NCBI GenBank assembly: GCA_020847395.1
Contig: JADLCD010000040.1
Coordinates: forward strand, 46,738-110,737
Source of the DNA: Chitinophagaceae bacterium
GTDB lineage: Bacteria > Bacteroidota > Bacteroidia > Chitinophagales > Chitinophagaceae
Reading direction: 5' to 3'
Length of the DNA stretch: 64,000 nucleotides
The translations under genes and the position numbers were made by a program. The notes beneath the pieces were generated by a model. That model did no database searches, had not been told where the DNA came from, and saw only the letters and a list, made by a program, of their open reading frames with translations. Shown in pieces: positions 51,055 through 61,987 of this stretch (its first letter is position 1; the number at the start of each line of letters is the position of its first letter).

Positions 51055-51056
51055 AC

Positions 51057-51581
51057 TTATTGTTCCGCTAAATACTTCTCAATTTTTGGTAAAGCAATAA
51101 TAAACCACGCAGTATATAACTGTGGTTTTGTTAACAATTCTTCTTTAATTATTTCCATAGGCTTATAGCAATAATCCATTACTTCATCCGGATTTGGTTC
51201 AATCGGCCCGTCATATATACCGGTAAATACATGATCAAATTCGTTTTCCGTGAGCCCATTGTCAAAACTTGCGCTATAAGTAAAGTCAAATGCTTTCTTA
51301 ATATCAACGGTAAATCCCAGCTCTTCCCTTAATCTTCTTTTCGCCCCGTTTATTGTTTCTTCTCCAGGACGAGGGTGACTACAGCAGGCATTTGTCCATA
51401 GCCCTGCGCTATGATATTTGGTTAACGCTCTTTGCTGCAACAACATTTCTCCTTTTGCATTAAAAATAAACACGCTAAAAGCTCTATGCAATAACGCTTT
51501 ATAATGAGCTTCCATTTTTTCCGCAGTACCTACCTGTTCATCTGTTTCATTTACAAGTATAATTTCGTGTGTGTTGCTCAT
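51057..51581 (-). CDS. idi: Isopentenyl-diphosphate delta-isomerase (type I)
   Basis: 174 aa Nudix; LLQQRALTKYHSAGLWTNACCSHPRPGE. Confidence 0.94.
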   Translation of the reverse strand: MSNTHEIILVNETDEQVGTAEKMEAHYKALLHRAFSVFIFNAKGEMLLQQRALTKYHSAGLWTNACCSHPRPGEETINGAKRRLREELGFTVDIKKAFDFTYSASFDNGLTENEFDHVFTGIYDGPIEPNPDEVMDYCYKPMEIIKEELLTKPQLYTAWFIIALPKIEKYLAEQ

Positions 51582-51775
51582 TGCCTTGCACTATAATTTA
51601 CAAATATGCAAATATCTGCAATTCCATTGCATTTGTTATGATGAATTTATTGCCGTAAGTATAATTTGTTTTGCCCTGCCAGGCACCTTTTCCAAAAAAA
51701 AGAGGATGCATCAAAAATAAAAAAGGAGCTTGAGAATCGCATAAATGGGTACATGCCTCCATCAGGTATCCGAAG

Positions 51776-51815
51776 AAAAAGAGGCTGACTCAAAAATATG
51801 AGTCAGCCTCTTTTT
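51776..51815. terminator. Strong bidirectional intrinsic terminator
   Basis: AAAAAGAGGCTGACTCA-AAAATA-TGAGTCAGCCTCTTTTT; 12-bp GC-containing stem plus A/T flanks, between idi and typA. Confidence 0.9.
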
Positions 51816-51835
51816 CTTTATTTTTAAAAAAATTC

Positions 51836-53647
51836 TTACGCTTCCTGCGCACTCATTTGTTTAGACTGTCTCTTACGATCTTCTTCATTCAATATTAGTT
51901 TACGCATACGAATAAAGTTCGGTGTTACTTCAATACATTCATCAAACTGTATATACTCCATGCACTCTTCAAGTGTCATCAATGTTTTGGGAGCAATGCG
52001 GGTTGCGTCATCGCTACCACTGGCGCGGTGGTTTGTCAACTTTTTACCTTCGGTAGCATTTACTACGAGGTCGCCGGGCTTAATATGTTCGGCTATAATT
52101 TGTCCTGCATATACATCCTCACCCGGGTCAACAAAAAACGTTCCGCGATCCTGCAATTTATCTATTGAATAGCCAGTTGTTTTTTCCTGGTTCTTTGAAA
52201 GCAATACTCCGTTATTTCTTCCTGGAATGGGCCCCTTCCAGGGCTTGTATTCATTAAAGCGGTGAGCCATTACAGCTTCGCCGGTTGTTGCAGTAAGCAT
52301 TTGCGTACGCAAACCAATTAACCCGCGTGAAGGAATTTCAAATTCAAGGTGCTGCATATTGCCTTTAGTTTCCATCACCAGCATTTCGCCTTTACGGCGT
52401 GATACAAGATCAATTACTTTACTGGCAAATTCTTCAGGTACATCAACCACCAATGTTTCATAAGGTTCACATTTTTTGCCATCAATGGCTTTTACAATTA
52501 CCTGCGGCTGACCTACAGTTAACTCATATCCTTCACGACGCATGGTTTCAATTAAAATACCGAGGTGTAGAATACCACGGCCATATACCATAAAACTATC
52601 ACCGTTATCTGTATCAAACACACGCAGCGCCAGGTTTTTTTCTGTTTCCTTCATTAACCTGTCGCGCAGGTGACGGCTGGTTACAAATTTACCATCTTTA
52701 CCATAAAATGGTGAGTTGTTAATGCTGAACAACATGTTCATAGTTGGCTCATCCACACTAATTACAGGTAATGCTTCAGGAACTTCCGCATCGGCAATAG
52801 TATCGCCGATATTGAAATCTTCCAACCCTACCACTGCACAAATATCGCCGGCTATTACTTCGGTAGCTTTCTTTTTACCTAATGCTTCAAATATGTATAA
52901 TTCTTTTACTCTCGATTTTTTAACAGAGCCATCCGCCTGCACCAACGCAATCGGCTGGTTTTCTTTAATACTGCCACGGGTTACTTTTCCTACAGCAATA
53001 CGACCAAGGAAAGAAGAGTAATCCAATGATGTAATCTGCATCTGCAGCGGACCTTCATTTACTTTTGGCTCAGGTACATACTTGATTATACCATCAAGTA
53101 ACGGGGTAATATCTTCACTCTGTATAAGTGAATCGTTAAACCAACCATTTTTACCAGAACCATAAAAAGTTGGGAAATCCAATTGTTCTTCGGTAGCATC
53201 AAGATTGAAAAAAAGTTCAAACACCGCGTCATGCACTTCGTCGGGGCGACAGTTGGGTTTGTCTACTTTATTAATAATTACGATAGGTTTCAGGTTTAGT
53301 TGCAAAGCTTTCTGCAACACAAAACGGGTTTGCGGCATCGGTCCTTCAAACGCATCTACCAACAGTAATACACCATCTGCCATTTTCAATACTCTTTCCA
53401 CTTCACCACCAAAGTCGGCGTGGCCCGGAGTATCAATCACGTTAATTTTTACATCCTTGTACACAACAGATGCATTTTTACTGAAAATAGTAATCCCCCT
53501 TTCTCTTTCGAGGTCGTTACTATCCATGATTAATTCACCGCTTTCCTGGTTGGCGCGGAATACATTGGTTTGATGTAAAATCTTGTCAACCAATGTGGTT
53601 TTACCGTGGTCAACGTGTGCGATAATCGCGATGTTTCTAATCTGCAT
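51836..53647 (-). CDS. typA: Translational GTPase TypA/BipA
   Basis: 603 aa; AHVDHGKTTLVDKIL, DSNDLERERGITI, DTPGHADFGGEVERVL, C-terminal BipA signature. Confidence 0.97.
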   Translation of the reverse strand: MQIRNIAIIAHVDHGKTTLVDKILHQTNVFRANQESGELIMDSNDLERERGITIFSKNASVVYKDVKINVIDTPGHADFGGEVERVLKMADGVLLLVDAFEGPMPQTRFVLQKALQLNLKPIVIINKVDKPNCRPDEVHDAVFELFFNLDATEEQLDFPTFYGSGKNGWFNDSLIQSEDITPLLDGIIKYVPEPKVNEGPLQMQITSLDYSSFLGRIAVGKVTRGSIKENQPIALVQADGSVKKSRVKELYIFEALGKKKATEVIAGDICAVVGLEDFNIGDTIADAEVPEALPVISVDEPTMNMLFSINNSPFYGKDGKFVTSRHLRDRLMKETEKNLALRVFDTDNGDSFMVYGRGILHLGILIETMRREGYELTVGQPQVIVKAIDGKKCEPYETLVVDVPEEFASKVIDLVSRRKGEMLVMETKGNMQHLEFEIPSRGLIGLRTQMLTATTGEAVMAHRFNEYKPWKGPIPGRNNGVLLSKNQEKTTGYSIDKLQDRGTFFVDPGEDVYAGQIIAEHIKPGDLVVNATEGKKLTNHRASGSDDATRIAPKTLMTLEECMEYIQFDECIEVTPNFIRMRKLILNEEDRKRQSKQMSAQEA

Positions 53648-53961
53648 TGTTATTTCTTTAACTTCAATTTTAGTGGCGGCAGCAATGCTTATGGTTGAAT
53701 AATAGGCCTACGCCCAATTTTAAGCGTGCAAAGGTAATATAAATATGCCAGCTATGGAATATTTGGAAAACTTAATTATTTGATGATATGAGCTATATAA
53801 AGTTCCTTCCTGTACTGCTTATTCTTATAGGTGTTTGAAACCTTTTTTTGTGGAGATCCTATACCCGGAGTTCATAGGGGAACACATAGCAGCGTGCCTA
53901 TTTTCTAACAACCAAATGTTTCGCCCGAAAATATTTCAAACACTTATCCAAAATTCCGATA

Positions 53962-54540
53962 CTACGATTTCTTCTCTTCCTTATATTTCTTCTCTGCTGC
54001 TGAAGCTTTTTCAAAATCAAGGATAACGCCATTTATACAATAGCGTAAACCTGTAGGTGGCGGGCCATCTTCAAAAACATGCCCCAGGTGAGCTTTGCAG
54101 CGACCACATTCAACCTCTGTTCTGTCCATGCCATTTGTGTGGTCGGGAAGATATATGATACTGCTTTTGCTGATGGGTTCATAAAAACTCGGCCAGCCGC
54201 AGCCGCTTTCAAACTTGGTATCACTTCTAAACAATGGATTTCCGCAGGCAGCACAATAGTAGGTACCCACTTCATTAAACTTTTCAAATTTGCTTGTCCA
54301 GGGTCTTTCGGTTCCCTTCATTCTTGCTATATAATAAACATCCTCCGGAAGTGTTTTTTTCCATTCTTCATCAGTAAGGTTGACCTTTGATGTATCTGTA
54401 CGGGAATATACTTTGCCTTTATCATTTTTATTATTATCCATAATAGTTGTTGTATTTTTTTTAGACGACTGTGAAAAGCTGCATTGATGCATAATTAATG
54501 GCAGCACAAGAATAAAAACCGTGAGTAAGCGCATATACAC
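53962..54540 (-). CDS. msrB: Peptide-methionine (R)-S-oxide reductase, exported/lipoprotein form
   Basis: 192 aa; signal/lipobox-like N-terminus, YYCAACGNPLFRSDTKFESGCGWPSF, RTEVECGRCKAHLGHVFEDG, RYCING. Confidence 0.95.
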   Translation of the reverse strand: MYMRLLTVFILVLPLIMHQCSFSQSSKKNTTTIMDNNKNDKGKVYSRTDTSKVNLTDEEWKKTLPEDVYYIARMKGTERPWTSKFEKFNEVGTYYCAACGNPLFRSDTKFESGCGWPSFYEPISKSSIIYLPDHTNGMDRTEVECGRCKAHLGHVFEDGPPPTGLRYCINGVILDFEKASAAEKKYKEEKKS

Positions 54541-54656
54541 TGTTTTTAGAGGTACAAAATTACAAAAGCATACGATGCATTCTATGCCAATTTCTGTGTT
54601 GGATAGTTAAAAATAGCTGTCGCAAAATTTGTTAATGGTTTATTAATACGTTCCTT

Positions 54657-54664
54657 TATATTTG
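54657..54664 (+). promoter_or_regulatory. Bacteroidota-type -7 element (TATATTTG) upstream of adk
   Basis: TATATTTGCC 26 bp upstream of the adk start codon. Confidence 0.45.
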
Positions 54665-54689
54665 CCACTCACCTAAGGTTAGTAAGTAC

Positions 54690-55265
54690 ATGTTCAATTT
54701 AATTTTGTTTGGGCCTCCGGGTAGCGGCAAGGGTACGCAATCTGAAAAGCTCATTGCCAAATATGGTTTAAAGCATCTTTCTACAGGCGATTTGCTGCGC
54801 AGCGAAATAGCGGCGCAAACCCCATTAGGCATTGAAGCCAAGAGCTTTATGGATAAAGGTCAGCTTGTGCCAGACGAAGTAGTTATCGGAATGATCAGTT
54901 CTGCATTGGATAGCAATCCCGATGCAAAAGGTTTTTTGTTTGATGGTTTTCCACGTACGGAAGCCCAGGCGGAAGCGCTTGACAAACTGCTGAAACTTAA
55001 AAAAACGGCTATTCATTTAATGCTGGCAATGGATGTGTCTGAAGCCGAACTTATAAAACGTTTACTCGGCCGTGGCAAAACTTCCGGCAGAAGTGATGAT
55101 ACCAATGAAGAAGTAATTAAAGCCCGTATAGCGGAGTATCACAAAAAAACCACCGCTGTTGCAGATTACTATATGAAGTTTGACAAAGTGAAACACATTA
55201 AAGGTGAAGGTACTGTTGACGAAATATTTGCGGCCATCAGTAAAGAGATAGAAGGAAAAATATAA
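54690..55265 (+). CDS. adk: Adenylate kinase
   Basis: 191 aa; LILFGPPGSGKGTQSEKL, STGDLLRSEIA, FDGFPRTEAQAEAL, GRGKTSGRSDDT. Confidence 0.97.
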   Translation: MFNLILFGPPGSGKGTQSEKLIAKYGLKHLSTGDLLRSEIAAQTPLGIEAKSFMDKGQLVPDEVVIGMISSALDSNPDAKGFLFDGFPRTEAQAEALDKLLKLKKTAIHLMLAMDVSEAELIKRLLGRGKTSGRSDDTNEEVIKARIAEYHKKTTAVADYYMKFDKVKHIKGEGTVDEIFAAISKEIEGKI

Positions 55266-55289
55266 TTGCGTTTTAAAATTTCTATAGAT

Positions 55290-55318
55290 GAATTACGGCT
55301 TACCTGCCGTAATTTTTT
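55290..55318. terminator. Terminator hairpin shared by adk and the convergent lipoprotein gene
   Basis: AATTACGGC-TTACCT-GCCGTAATTTTTTTT; overlaps the stop codon of the minus-strand gene. Confidence 0.8.
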
Positions 55319-55751
55319 TTGCCGCTTCTATACTGTTGCTGATACGCGCATTTACGGTATCTATTTTTTCTTTTTCTTTTTTAAAAAAATTAAGCCTTTC
55401 TTCTTCTGAATTACCTGCATTATCAGGGTTAAAATCCACCATCCATTTATGCATCAATTCGTCTGCATAAACAAGGTTATTAAATAGTGTATCAAGCGTT
55501 GCTATATTATGTTGGTCTTTTGTTTTCAGTTTTGCGATAGAATCCTTTCTTTGTGTGATTTCTTCTTTCAGCCGAACAAGCTCTCCTGTTTTTTCCATAC
55601 CCTCATCATGCCCTTTCATTACAGATTTGTAAACACTGTCTGATGCTGTTTTAGGTATTGCTGCATTATGCTCATCAGTTGGCTGGTTGTTGTTTGGATT
55701 GCCACAAGCATACGCACTCATTAAAAGAAAAAAAGCAATATAATTTTTCAT
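55293..55751 (-). CDS. Hypothetical lipoprotein
   Basis: 152 aa; MKNYIAFFLLMSAYACGN lipobox, coiled-coil-like charged body. Confidence 0.75.
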   Translation of the reverse strand: MKNYIAFFLLMSAYACGNPNNNQPTDEHNAAIPKTASDSVYKSVMKGHDEGMEKTGELVRLKEEITQRKDSIAKLKTKDQHNIATLDTLFNNLVYADELMHKWMVDFNPDNAGNSEEERLNFFKKEKEKIDTVNARISNSIEAAKKITAGKP

Positions 55752-56015
55752 GAACGCTTTAATTTATTTGCCGCAAAGATACCGGTAAACGTTTCTTATC
55801 TTTTAAATTTATATTTAAATTGTGTGTTGAAAACATTCCACAATAGCTGGGTAATTTTTCAATATTGCTTCCGGAATTTGCAATAATAATCGCAAAAAAA
55901 TCAACGGACTGATATTTGTGTAGTTATAAAGTGATTATTTGGTTAAAGCCAGGTAAATATTTTCTTCTTCAACCAGGATTTCTTTACTTAAAATAATAAT
56001 TAAATATTTAATAGT

Positions 56016-56789
56016 ATGATACACCAGATTAAGGAAGGACAAGTTAAAGTTGAACCAAAGTATGGAATTACAACTATAGAGTTTTACCATCCTCAGGGCA
56101 ATGCATTGCCAGCCGCAATACTTGCAGACCTGGCGCAGGAAATACATAGCGCCGGTTTGGATGCGGAAACAAAAGTAATTGTGTTACGCTCCGGGGGCGA
56201 TAAAGCCTTTTGTGCCGGGGCTTCATTTAACGAAATAAAAGCCATAACTACTCCCGAAGAAGGGCGGGTATTTTTCAGTGGTTTCGCCAATGTAATTAAC
56301 GCTATGCGCAAATGCCCCAAACTGATTATTGCAAGAATACATGGCAAATGTGTGGGCGGAGGTGTTGGGCTTGCTGCGGCAGCAGATTATGCCATTGCAC
56401 TTGAGGGCGCTGATGTAAAGTTAAGCGAGCTGTCTATAGGTTTCGGGCCTTTTGTTGTTGCTCCTGCTATAGAAAAAAGAATCGGGTTAGCCGCTTTCAG
56501 CCAGTTGGCTATTGATGCGGCCATGTGGCGCCCGGCAGAATGGGCAAGAAAAAAAGGGTTATATGCAGAACTGCATTCCAATCTTGAGAATATGGATGAA
56601 TCCATTCAGCGGCTTGCCGGTGAGCTGGTGCATGCCAATCCGGAAGCAATGGCAGAGCTAAAGAAAATCTTGTGGAGAGATACGGAAGATTGGGATACGC
56701 TCCTTTCCGAACGTGCAGTTGTAAGCGGCAGGCTGGTTGTAAGCAAGTATGCTAAAGAGGCGCTGGAGAAGATAAAGAGTAAGTTGTAA
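56016..56789 (+). CDS. Enoyl-CoA hydratase/isomerase family protein
   Basis: 257 aa; GGDKAFCAGASFNE, IHGKCVGGGVGLAAAADYAIA. Confidence 0.92.
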   Translation: MIHQIKEGQVKVEPKYGITTIEFYHPQGNALPAAILADLAQEIHSAGLDAETKVIVLRSGGDKAFCAGASFNEIKAITTPEEGRVFFSGFANVINAMRKCPKLIIARIHGKCVGGGVGLAAAADYAIALEGADVKLSELSIGFGPFVVAPAIEKRIGLAAFSQLAIDAAMWRPAEWARKKGLYAELHSNLENMDESIQRLAGELVHANPEAMAELKKILWRDTEDWDTLLSERAVVSGRLVVSKYAKEALEKIKSKL

Positions 56790-56921
56790 ATATGGTGCTG
56801 TCTCTTAAAAATTTTAGTGGCCCGTGCTCATTATGATGGGGTTGTTGATATTATTTTGTGCGTCAATATAGGGTTAAAAAATCATTCACTTTAGAAAATA
56901 CCTGACTTCGAAATAACGTGT

Positions 56922-58034
<1,113 letters not shown>

Positions 58035-58092
58035 GATGTATAGTTTTATTGATATGCAAAAATTGAATAAATGAATGGAACCGGTGATATAC

Positions 58093-58125
58093 AAATCACT
58101 GATTGTTGTACCAAAATCACTGATT
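58093..58125. promoter_or_regulatory. 12-bp direct repeat with 21-bp periodicity in the araC / aldo-keto reductase intergenic region
   Basis: AAATCACTGATT at 58093-58104 and again at 58114-58125. Confidence 0.7.
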
Positions 58126-58186
58126 TGATAAATTGATGGCTATGCGCCTAGTTAAACCCACTAAATTTGAATGGTAAATAGAGGTT

Positions 58187-59098
58187 ATGGTAAAGATCAA
58201 ACATTTGAAATCAATTGCTGAACATGATAAAATATTCGGCATTGAAACCTTACACCCACTTATTAGTATTGTGGATTACGCTAAAACAAAAATATCTGAA
58301 GAAGATAGTAACGTAGATGCAATTTGTTTTGATTTTTATTCAATCTATCTAAAGGATGGAAGGAGTTGTAAAGTAAACTATGGGAGAAAAGCATATGACT
58401 TTCAGGAGGGGTCTTTAGTGTTTATTTCTCCTGGTAAGGTGATTGAAATGATAGGGGAAGAGCCTGGGGAAAAAGGGCCTTCAGGGTATGGATTATTTTT
58501 CCATTCTGATTTATTAAAAAACACTTCGCTTGGAAAAATAATTTATGAGTACTCCTTTTTCAATTATGAATTGAGTGAGTCCGTTCATTTGTCTAAAAAA
58601 GAAAGAAAAATTGTATTCGATTGTTTTAAAAAGATAAAGCATGAATTGGCTCAGCCTATTGATAAGTTTAGCAAAAAATTGATAGTATCGCATCTTGAAT
58701 TGTTCCTGAATTATTGTGCAAGATTTTACGAAAGGCAATTTGAAACAAGGGATTACATTCATAGAGGTATTGTCGAAAAATTTGAAACATACTTAAATGA
58801 ATATTTTGAAAATGAAAGCAACTCAAATAAGGGAATTCCAACCGTAAGTGATTGTGCAAAAGAGTTCAACCTTTCAGCTAATTATTTTTCTGATTTGGTT
58901 AAAATGGAAACCGGCAAGTCAGCACAGCACATTATACATAATAAAATTATTGAGAAAGCCAAAGTCAAAATATTTGATTATAATAAGTCAATCAGCCAAA
59001 TTGCATATGAGTTAGGGTTTAAATACCCAAATCATTTTGTCCGCTTTTTCAAACAAAAAGTAGGTCAATCTCCTAACGGGTACAGGAGTTTAAATTAG
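58187..59098 (+). CDS. AraC family transcriptional regulator
   Basis: 303 aa; C-terminal double HTH (VSDCAKEFNLSANYFSDLVKMETGKSAQHII...ISQIAYELGFKYPNHFVRFFKQKVGQSPNGYR). Confidence 0.93.
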   Translation: MVKIKHLKSIAEHDKIFGIETLHPLISIVDYAKTKISEEDSNVDAICFDFYSIYLKDGRSCKVNYGRKAYDFQEGSLVFISPGKVIEMIGEEPGEKGPSGYGLFFHSDLLKNTSLGKIIYEYSFFNYELSESVHLSKKERKIVFDCFKKIKHELAQPIDKFSKKLIVSHLELFLNYCARFYERQFETRDYIHRGIVEKFETYLNEYFENESNSNKGIPTVSDCAKEFNLSANYFSDLVKMETGKSAQHIIHNKIIEKAKVKIFDYNKSISQIAYELGFKYPNHFVRFFKQKVGQSPNGYRSLN

Positions 59099-59252
59099 GG
59101 GTAAGATGTTGCGGTGCCAATATGGTAAAGTGCAGTATTAGGTATCTTGTTTAAGCCGCCGGGTTATGTCTTATAGGGTTGCTGGTAAAGGTTTGGGGCT
59201 TTGCGATGGCTGGGCAATCGAATGAATTTTCTTTATCGTCATTTTTTGCAAA

Positions 59253-59576
59253 TTACATTTTAGGTATTACAGATAAAACCAATAATATTATTGAGATGAT
59301 TAATGCGCCAAAAATGGTCGTCTTTCTTATGTAAAGGGCAAGAACTATAAAAAATATAGTTTGAAAAGCGTTTGCACCAATTGTTAGATTAGAAATAAGG
59401 GTGTTAGAAACATTCAGGTTAATATAGTTCAGGAAACCGTTAAATATTAAACCTAATGAGGCTGAAAAAAACCAAAGCGCTTCGGCTGATACCTGCTTGT
59501 ATTTTTTAAATGCAAATACAGAATGTCCAAAGCCTAAAAATAAAATTGCCCAAATTGCTATTTTATATATTTCCAT
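59253..59576 (-). CDS. Small multi-pass membrane protein, unknown function
   Basis: MEIYKIAIWAILFLGFGHSVFAFKKYKQ...; four hydrophobic segments. Confidence 0.65.
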   Translation of the reverse strand: MEIYKIAIWAILFLGFGHSVFAFKKYKQVSAEALWFFSASLGLIFNGFLNYINLNVSNTLISNLTIGANAFQTIFFIVLALYIRKTTIFGALIISIILLVLSVIPKM

Positions 59577-59608
59577 TTTTTGCTTACGGTGTTTGTTTAC
59601 AATTATCA

Positions 59609-59790
59609 CTAACGGTAGGGCTTGCTGCTGTGCTGGCGCTCAATAAACGTTTCGTCCGAACGTCAGACCAGTAGCAAACCAAAAGCCGAAGATAACTACA
59701 AAAGCCGAATAAAAAACGTTACGCCCGCAACTGAGGCTGAATGGCGAGCTGATGATGATGCTAACAACGCCCCGAGCCGCTTGCACCAAT
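59609..59790. repeat. Recurring intergenic element, copy 1
   Basis: TAACGGT start; block CGTTACGCCCGCAACTGAGGCTGAAT shared with copy 3. Confidence 0.5.
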
Positions 59791-59857
59791 ATTGTGTGTT
59801 GTATTTATTGTCCTTAACGTTTAAAATTAAATTGATGAAGTTGTCAGCAGTAGAAAA

Positions 59858-60505
59858 TTAATGAATGCCAGCCACTCCTTTATAAATTAGCATACGTAAT
59901 ACATCAGCTTCTCTCAAGTACCAACTTCCCCACGAAATAGGTGTATCACCATTTGAGTCTTTCATAGAAGGATCAGCGCCAGCCTCCAACAACATTTTTA
60001 TAATAGGCACATTTCCAAATGCCGCAGCCCTGTGTAATGGCGATTCTCCTTTAAGGTAGGCGTCACGCATAAAGCAAAGGGTTGGTTTACCTGCTGTAGT
60101 TTTTTTATTAACATCTGTACCTGCCGCTATTAAAATCTTTACAATCTCTGCCCTTTCGCCCATTTCACTTGTCTTGCTAATTGTATAATGCAAGGCGTTT
60201 TCCCCGGTATCTGTAAAAGAAAAATTAGCATTCTCGCCTTTATCTAATAACCATTTAACTGAATCTACCTTACCGTTGTAGGCTGCATTACAAAGCAGGT
60301 TAGCACTTTCAAAGGATATTTTTGCCCCTAAATTGTAAAATAAATCCAATGCTTTTGTATTGCCATCCCAAGCAGCAGAAAACGCAGCAAAATTACCCCA
60401 GGCGTCGGTGTAGTTGATATTTGCACCTTTCAAAACCAATTCTTCAACAATGGTTAAATCGCCATTTGAAGCTGCTGCTAACATTTTTTCATCCAGATTT
60501 TCCAT
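59858..60505 (-). CDS. Ankyrin-repeat protein
   Basis: 215 aa; repeats such as GESPLHRAAAFGNVPIIKMLLEAGADPSMKDSNGDTPI. Confidence 0.9.
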   Translation of the reverse strand: MENLDEKMLAAASNGDLTIVEELVLKGANINYTDAWGNFAAFSAAWDGNTKALDLFYNLGAKISFESANLLCNAAYNGKVDSVKWLLDKGENANFSFTDTGENALHYTISKTSEMGERAEIVKILIAAGTDVNKKTTAGKPTLCFMRDAYLKGESPLHRAAAFGNVPIIKMLLEAGADPSMKDSNGDTPISWGSWYLREADVLRMLIYKGVAGIH

Positions 60506-60580
60506 TACTGATATTTATTTCAATGTATCAATATTTTTGATGCGGCGAACAGCGAATGCGCCTGTTTTTTCTCCCCCATT

Positions 60581-60805
60581 TTAATGATAAAGGGATTGTG
60601 AGTTTTTCCCAAAGCGTGAAAACCAGGCTGTACTACTGCTATTTTCTGTTGCTATCCAATAAAACCCGTGAGCCTCTAAGCAGCGATACCCGCCATCAAG
60701 GCCTCTATTTCCACCGTCATAAAGCGGAAGTTTTTTGATGTCTCGTTCATGGCCACAGGAAGTTAACAAAAGCCCGAAATGCAGTGTCAATATAAAGGTT
60801 TTCAT
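60581..60805 (-). CDS. Putative small lipoprotein
   Basis: 74 aa; MKTFILTLHFGLLLTSCGHE lipobox. Confidence 0.5.
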   Translation of the reverse strand: MKTFILTLHFGLLLTSCGHERDIKKLPLYDGGNRGLDGGYRCLEAHGFYWIATENSSSTAWFSRFGKNSQSLYH

Positions 60806-60847
60806 TCAGTCACTTTTTAAAGAGAAAGATGCTACAAAAAATAGTAC

Positions 60848-60960
60848 ACAACGGTTTACAGATTGGCGAAGGCAGGACTTTGAAAAACGTCGGCAAAAAT
60901 ATAGCACAAATGTTGACAGAAATACAAATGCTCAATTACTTCTGTCTGCCCTGCTTTTGC
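60848..60960. repeat. Recurring intergenic element, copy 2
   Basis: ACAACGGTTTACA...GGCAGGACTTTGAAAAACGTCGGC aligns with copy 3. Confidence 0.5.
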
Positions 60961-60975
60961 TGATGTTGCAGGCAG

Positions 60976-61953
60976 TTAAAATTTATTAATTTCAACCCTT
61001 GTATTTGATTGTCGCCCCTTTTCTGTATCGTTGCTTACTAATGGTTTGGTGTCGCCCAACCCTTTAATGTCAATTAAACTTGGTTTTATACCTAAAGTAA
61101 CAAGTTCATTTTTTATTGCTGCTGCTCTTTTCTCTGTTAATGCCAAAGTATAGTCAGGCTTACCAATAGGGGCACTATGTATCTCTATTTTTAATTTCCA
61201 ATCTGGGTGTGCCTGGAAAATACCGACAATATTTAATATTTCGTCTTTTGATTCGGTTAGTAAAGTAGCGTTATCTAATTCAAAAAATAAATTCGTAATT
61301 GTTTTTCCTTTAGTTTCTATTTCTTTTAAAATGCTATTTTCCTTGTTTATATTGGTTGTAAGCAATTGTGTTTGCTTCTCAACAACGAGCAGGTTATAAA
61401 AACCAGAACCGATGGTAGCAGGCACTAATTGAATCCAAACCTCTTTGTCAGGTGTTTTTATCACATATTCTACAACCCCGTAGTAAGCACTCGGGGCAAC
61501 CTGGTGTTTAGAACCTAAACTAACAAAGTCATAATTTGATATTTTTTTCAACTGGTCTTCAGGCAATTTTCCGGCATAAATTTTTTCGCCACCTAACGTA
61601 GAAACAACTTTGTCAAACTCTTGAATGATTTGAAATTCAGATGGAAGTTTTTTTTCTCTGTCAACTACATTTAATATTTGAATAGAAACTTGCCCTATAA
61701 CTGAAAAAATTTTTTTACCGTCATAAAAATAAACTTCGTTTTGCTCAACTGTAATTGAGTCACTTGAATTTAAAGGCTTGAAATTCGGCAATGTTTTAAA
61801 ATAGGGAAAAACTCCTAAATCAGCCTTTGAAACAGGTGTCGCCTTGTTTGAGCCTACTGTTGAACCTGTTGTTTTTGTTGTTTGAGCATTAGCATTTATT
61901 ATTACTAAAAGTGAAAAAGTAACTGTAAAAAGTAGTTTGTCCATGTGTTTCAT
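60976..61953 (-). CDS. OmpA-family protein
   Basis: 325 aa; signal peptide; C-terminal FELDNATLLTESKDEILNIVGIFQAHPDWKLKIEIHSAPIGKPDYTLALTEKRAAAIKNELVTLGI. Confidence 0.85.
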   Translation of the reverse strand: MKHMDKLLFTVTFSLLVIINANAQTTKTTGSTVGSNKATPVSKADLGVFPYFKTLPNFKPLNSSDSITVEQNEVYFYDGKKIFSVIGQVSIQILNVVDREKKLPSEFQIIQEFDKVVSTLGGEKIYAGKLPEDQLKKISNYDFVSLGSKHQVAPSAYYGVVEYVIKTPDKEVWIQLVPATIGSGFYNLLVVEKQTQLLTTNINKENSILKEIETKGKTITNLFFELDNATLLTESKDEILNIVGIFQAHPDWKLKIEIHSAPIGKPDYTLALTEKRAAAIKNELVTLGIKPSLIDIKGLGDTKPLVSNDTEKGRQSNTRVEINKF

Positions 61954-61987
61954 TATTAATATTTTAAGCTACCCGAATTAATTGCTT

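Noticed and set aside
53835-54026. Plus-strand 63-aa ORF between typA and msrB
   Set aside because: It runs into the msrB 3' end on the opposite strand and has no signal or domain.
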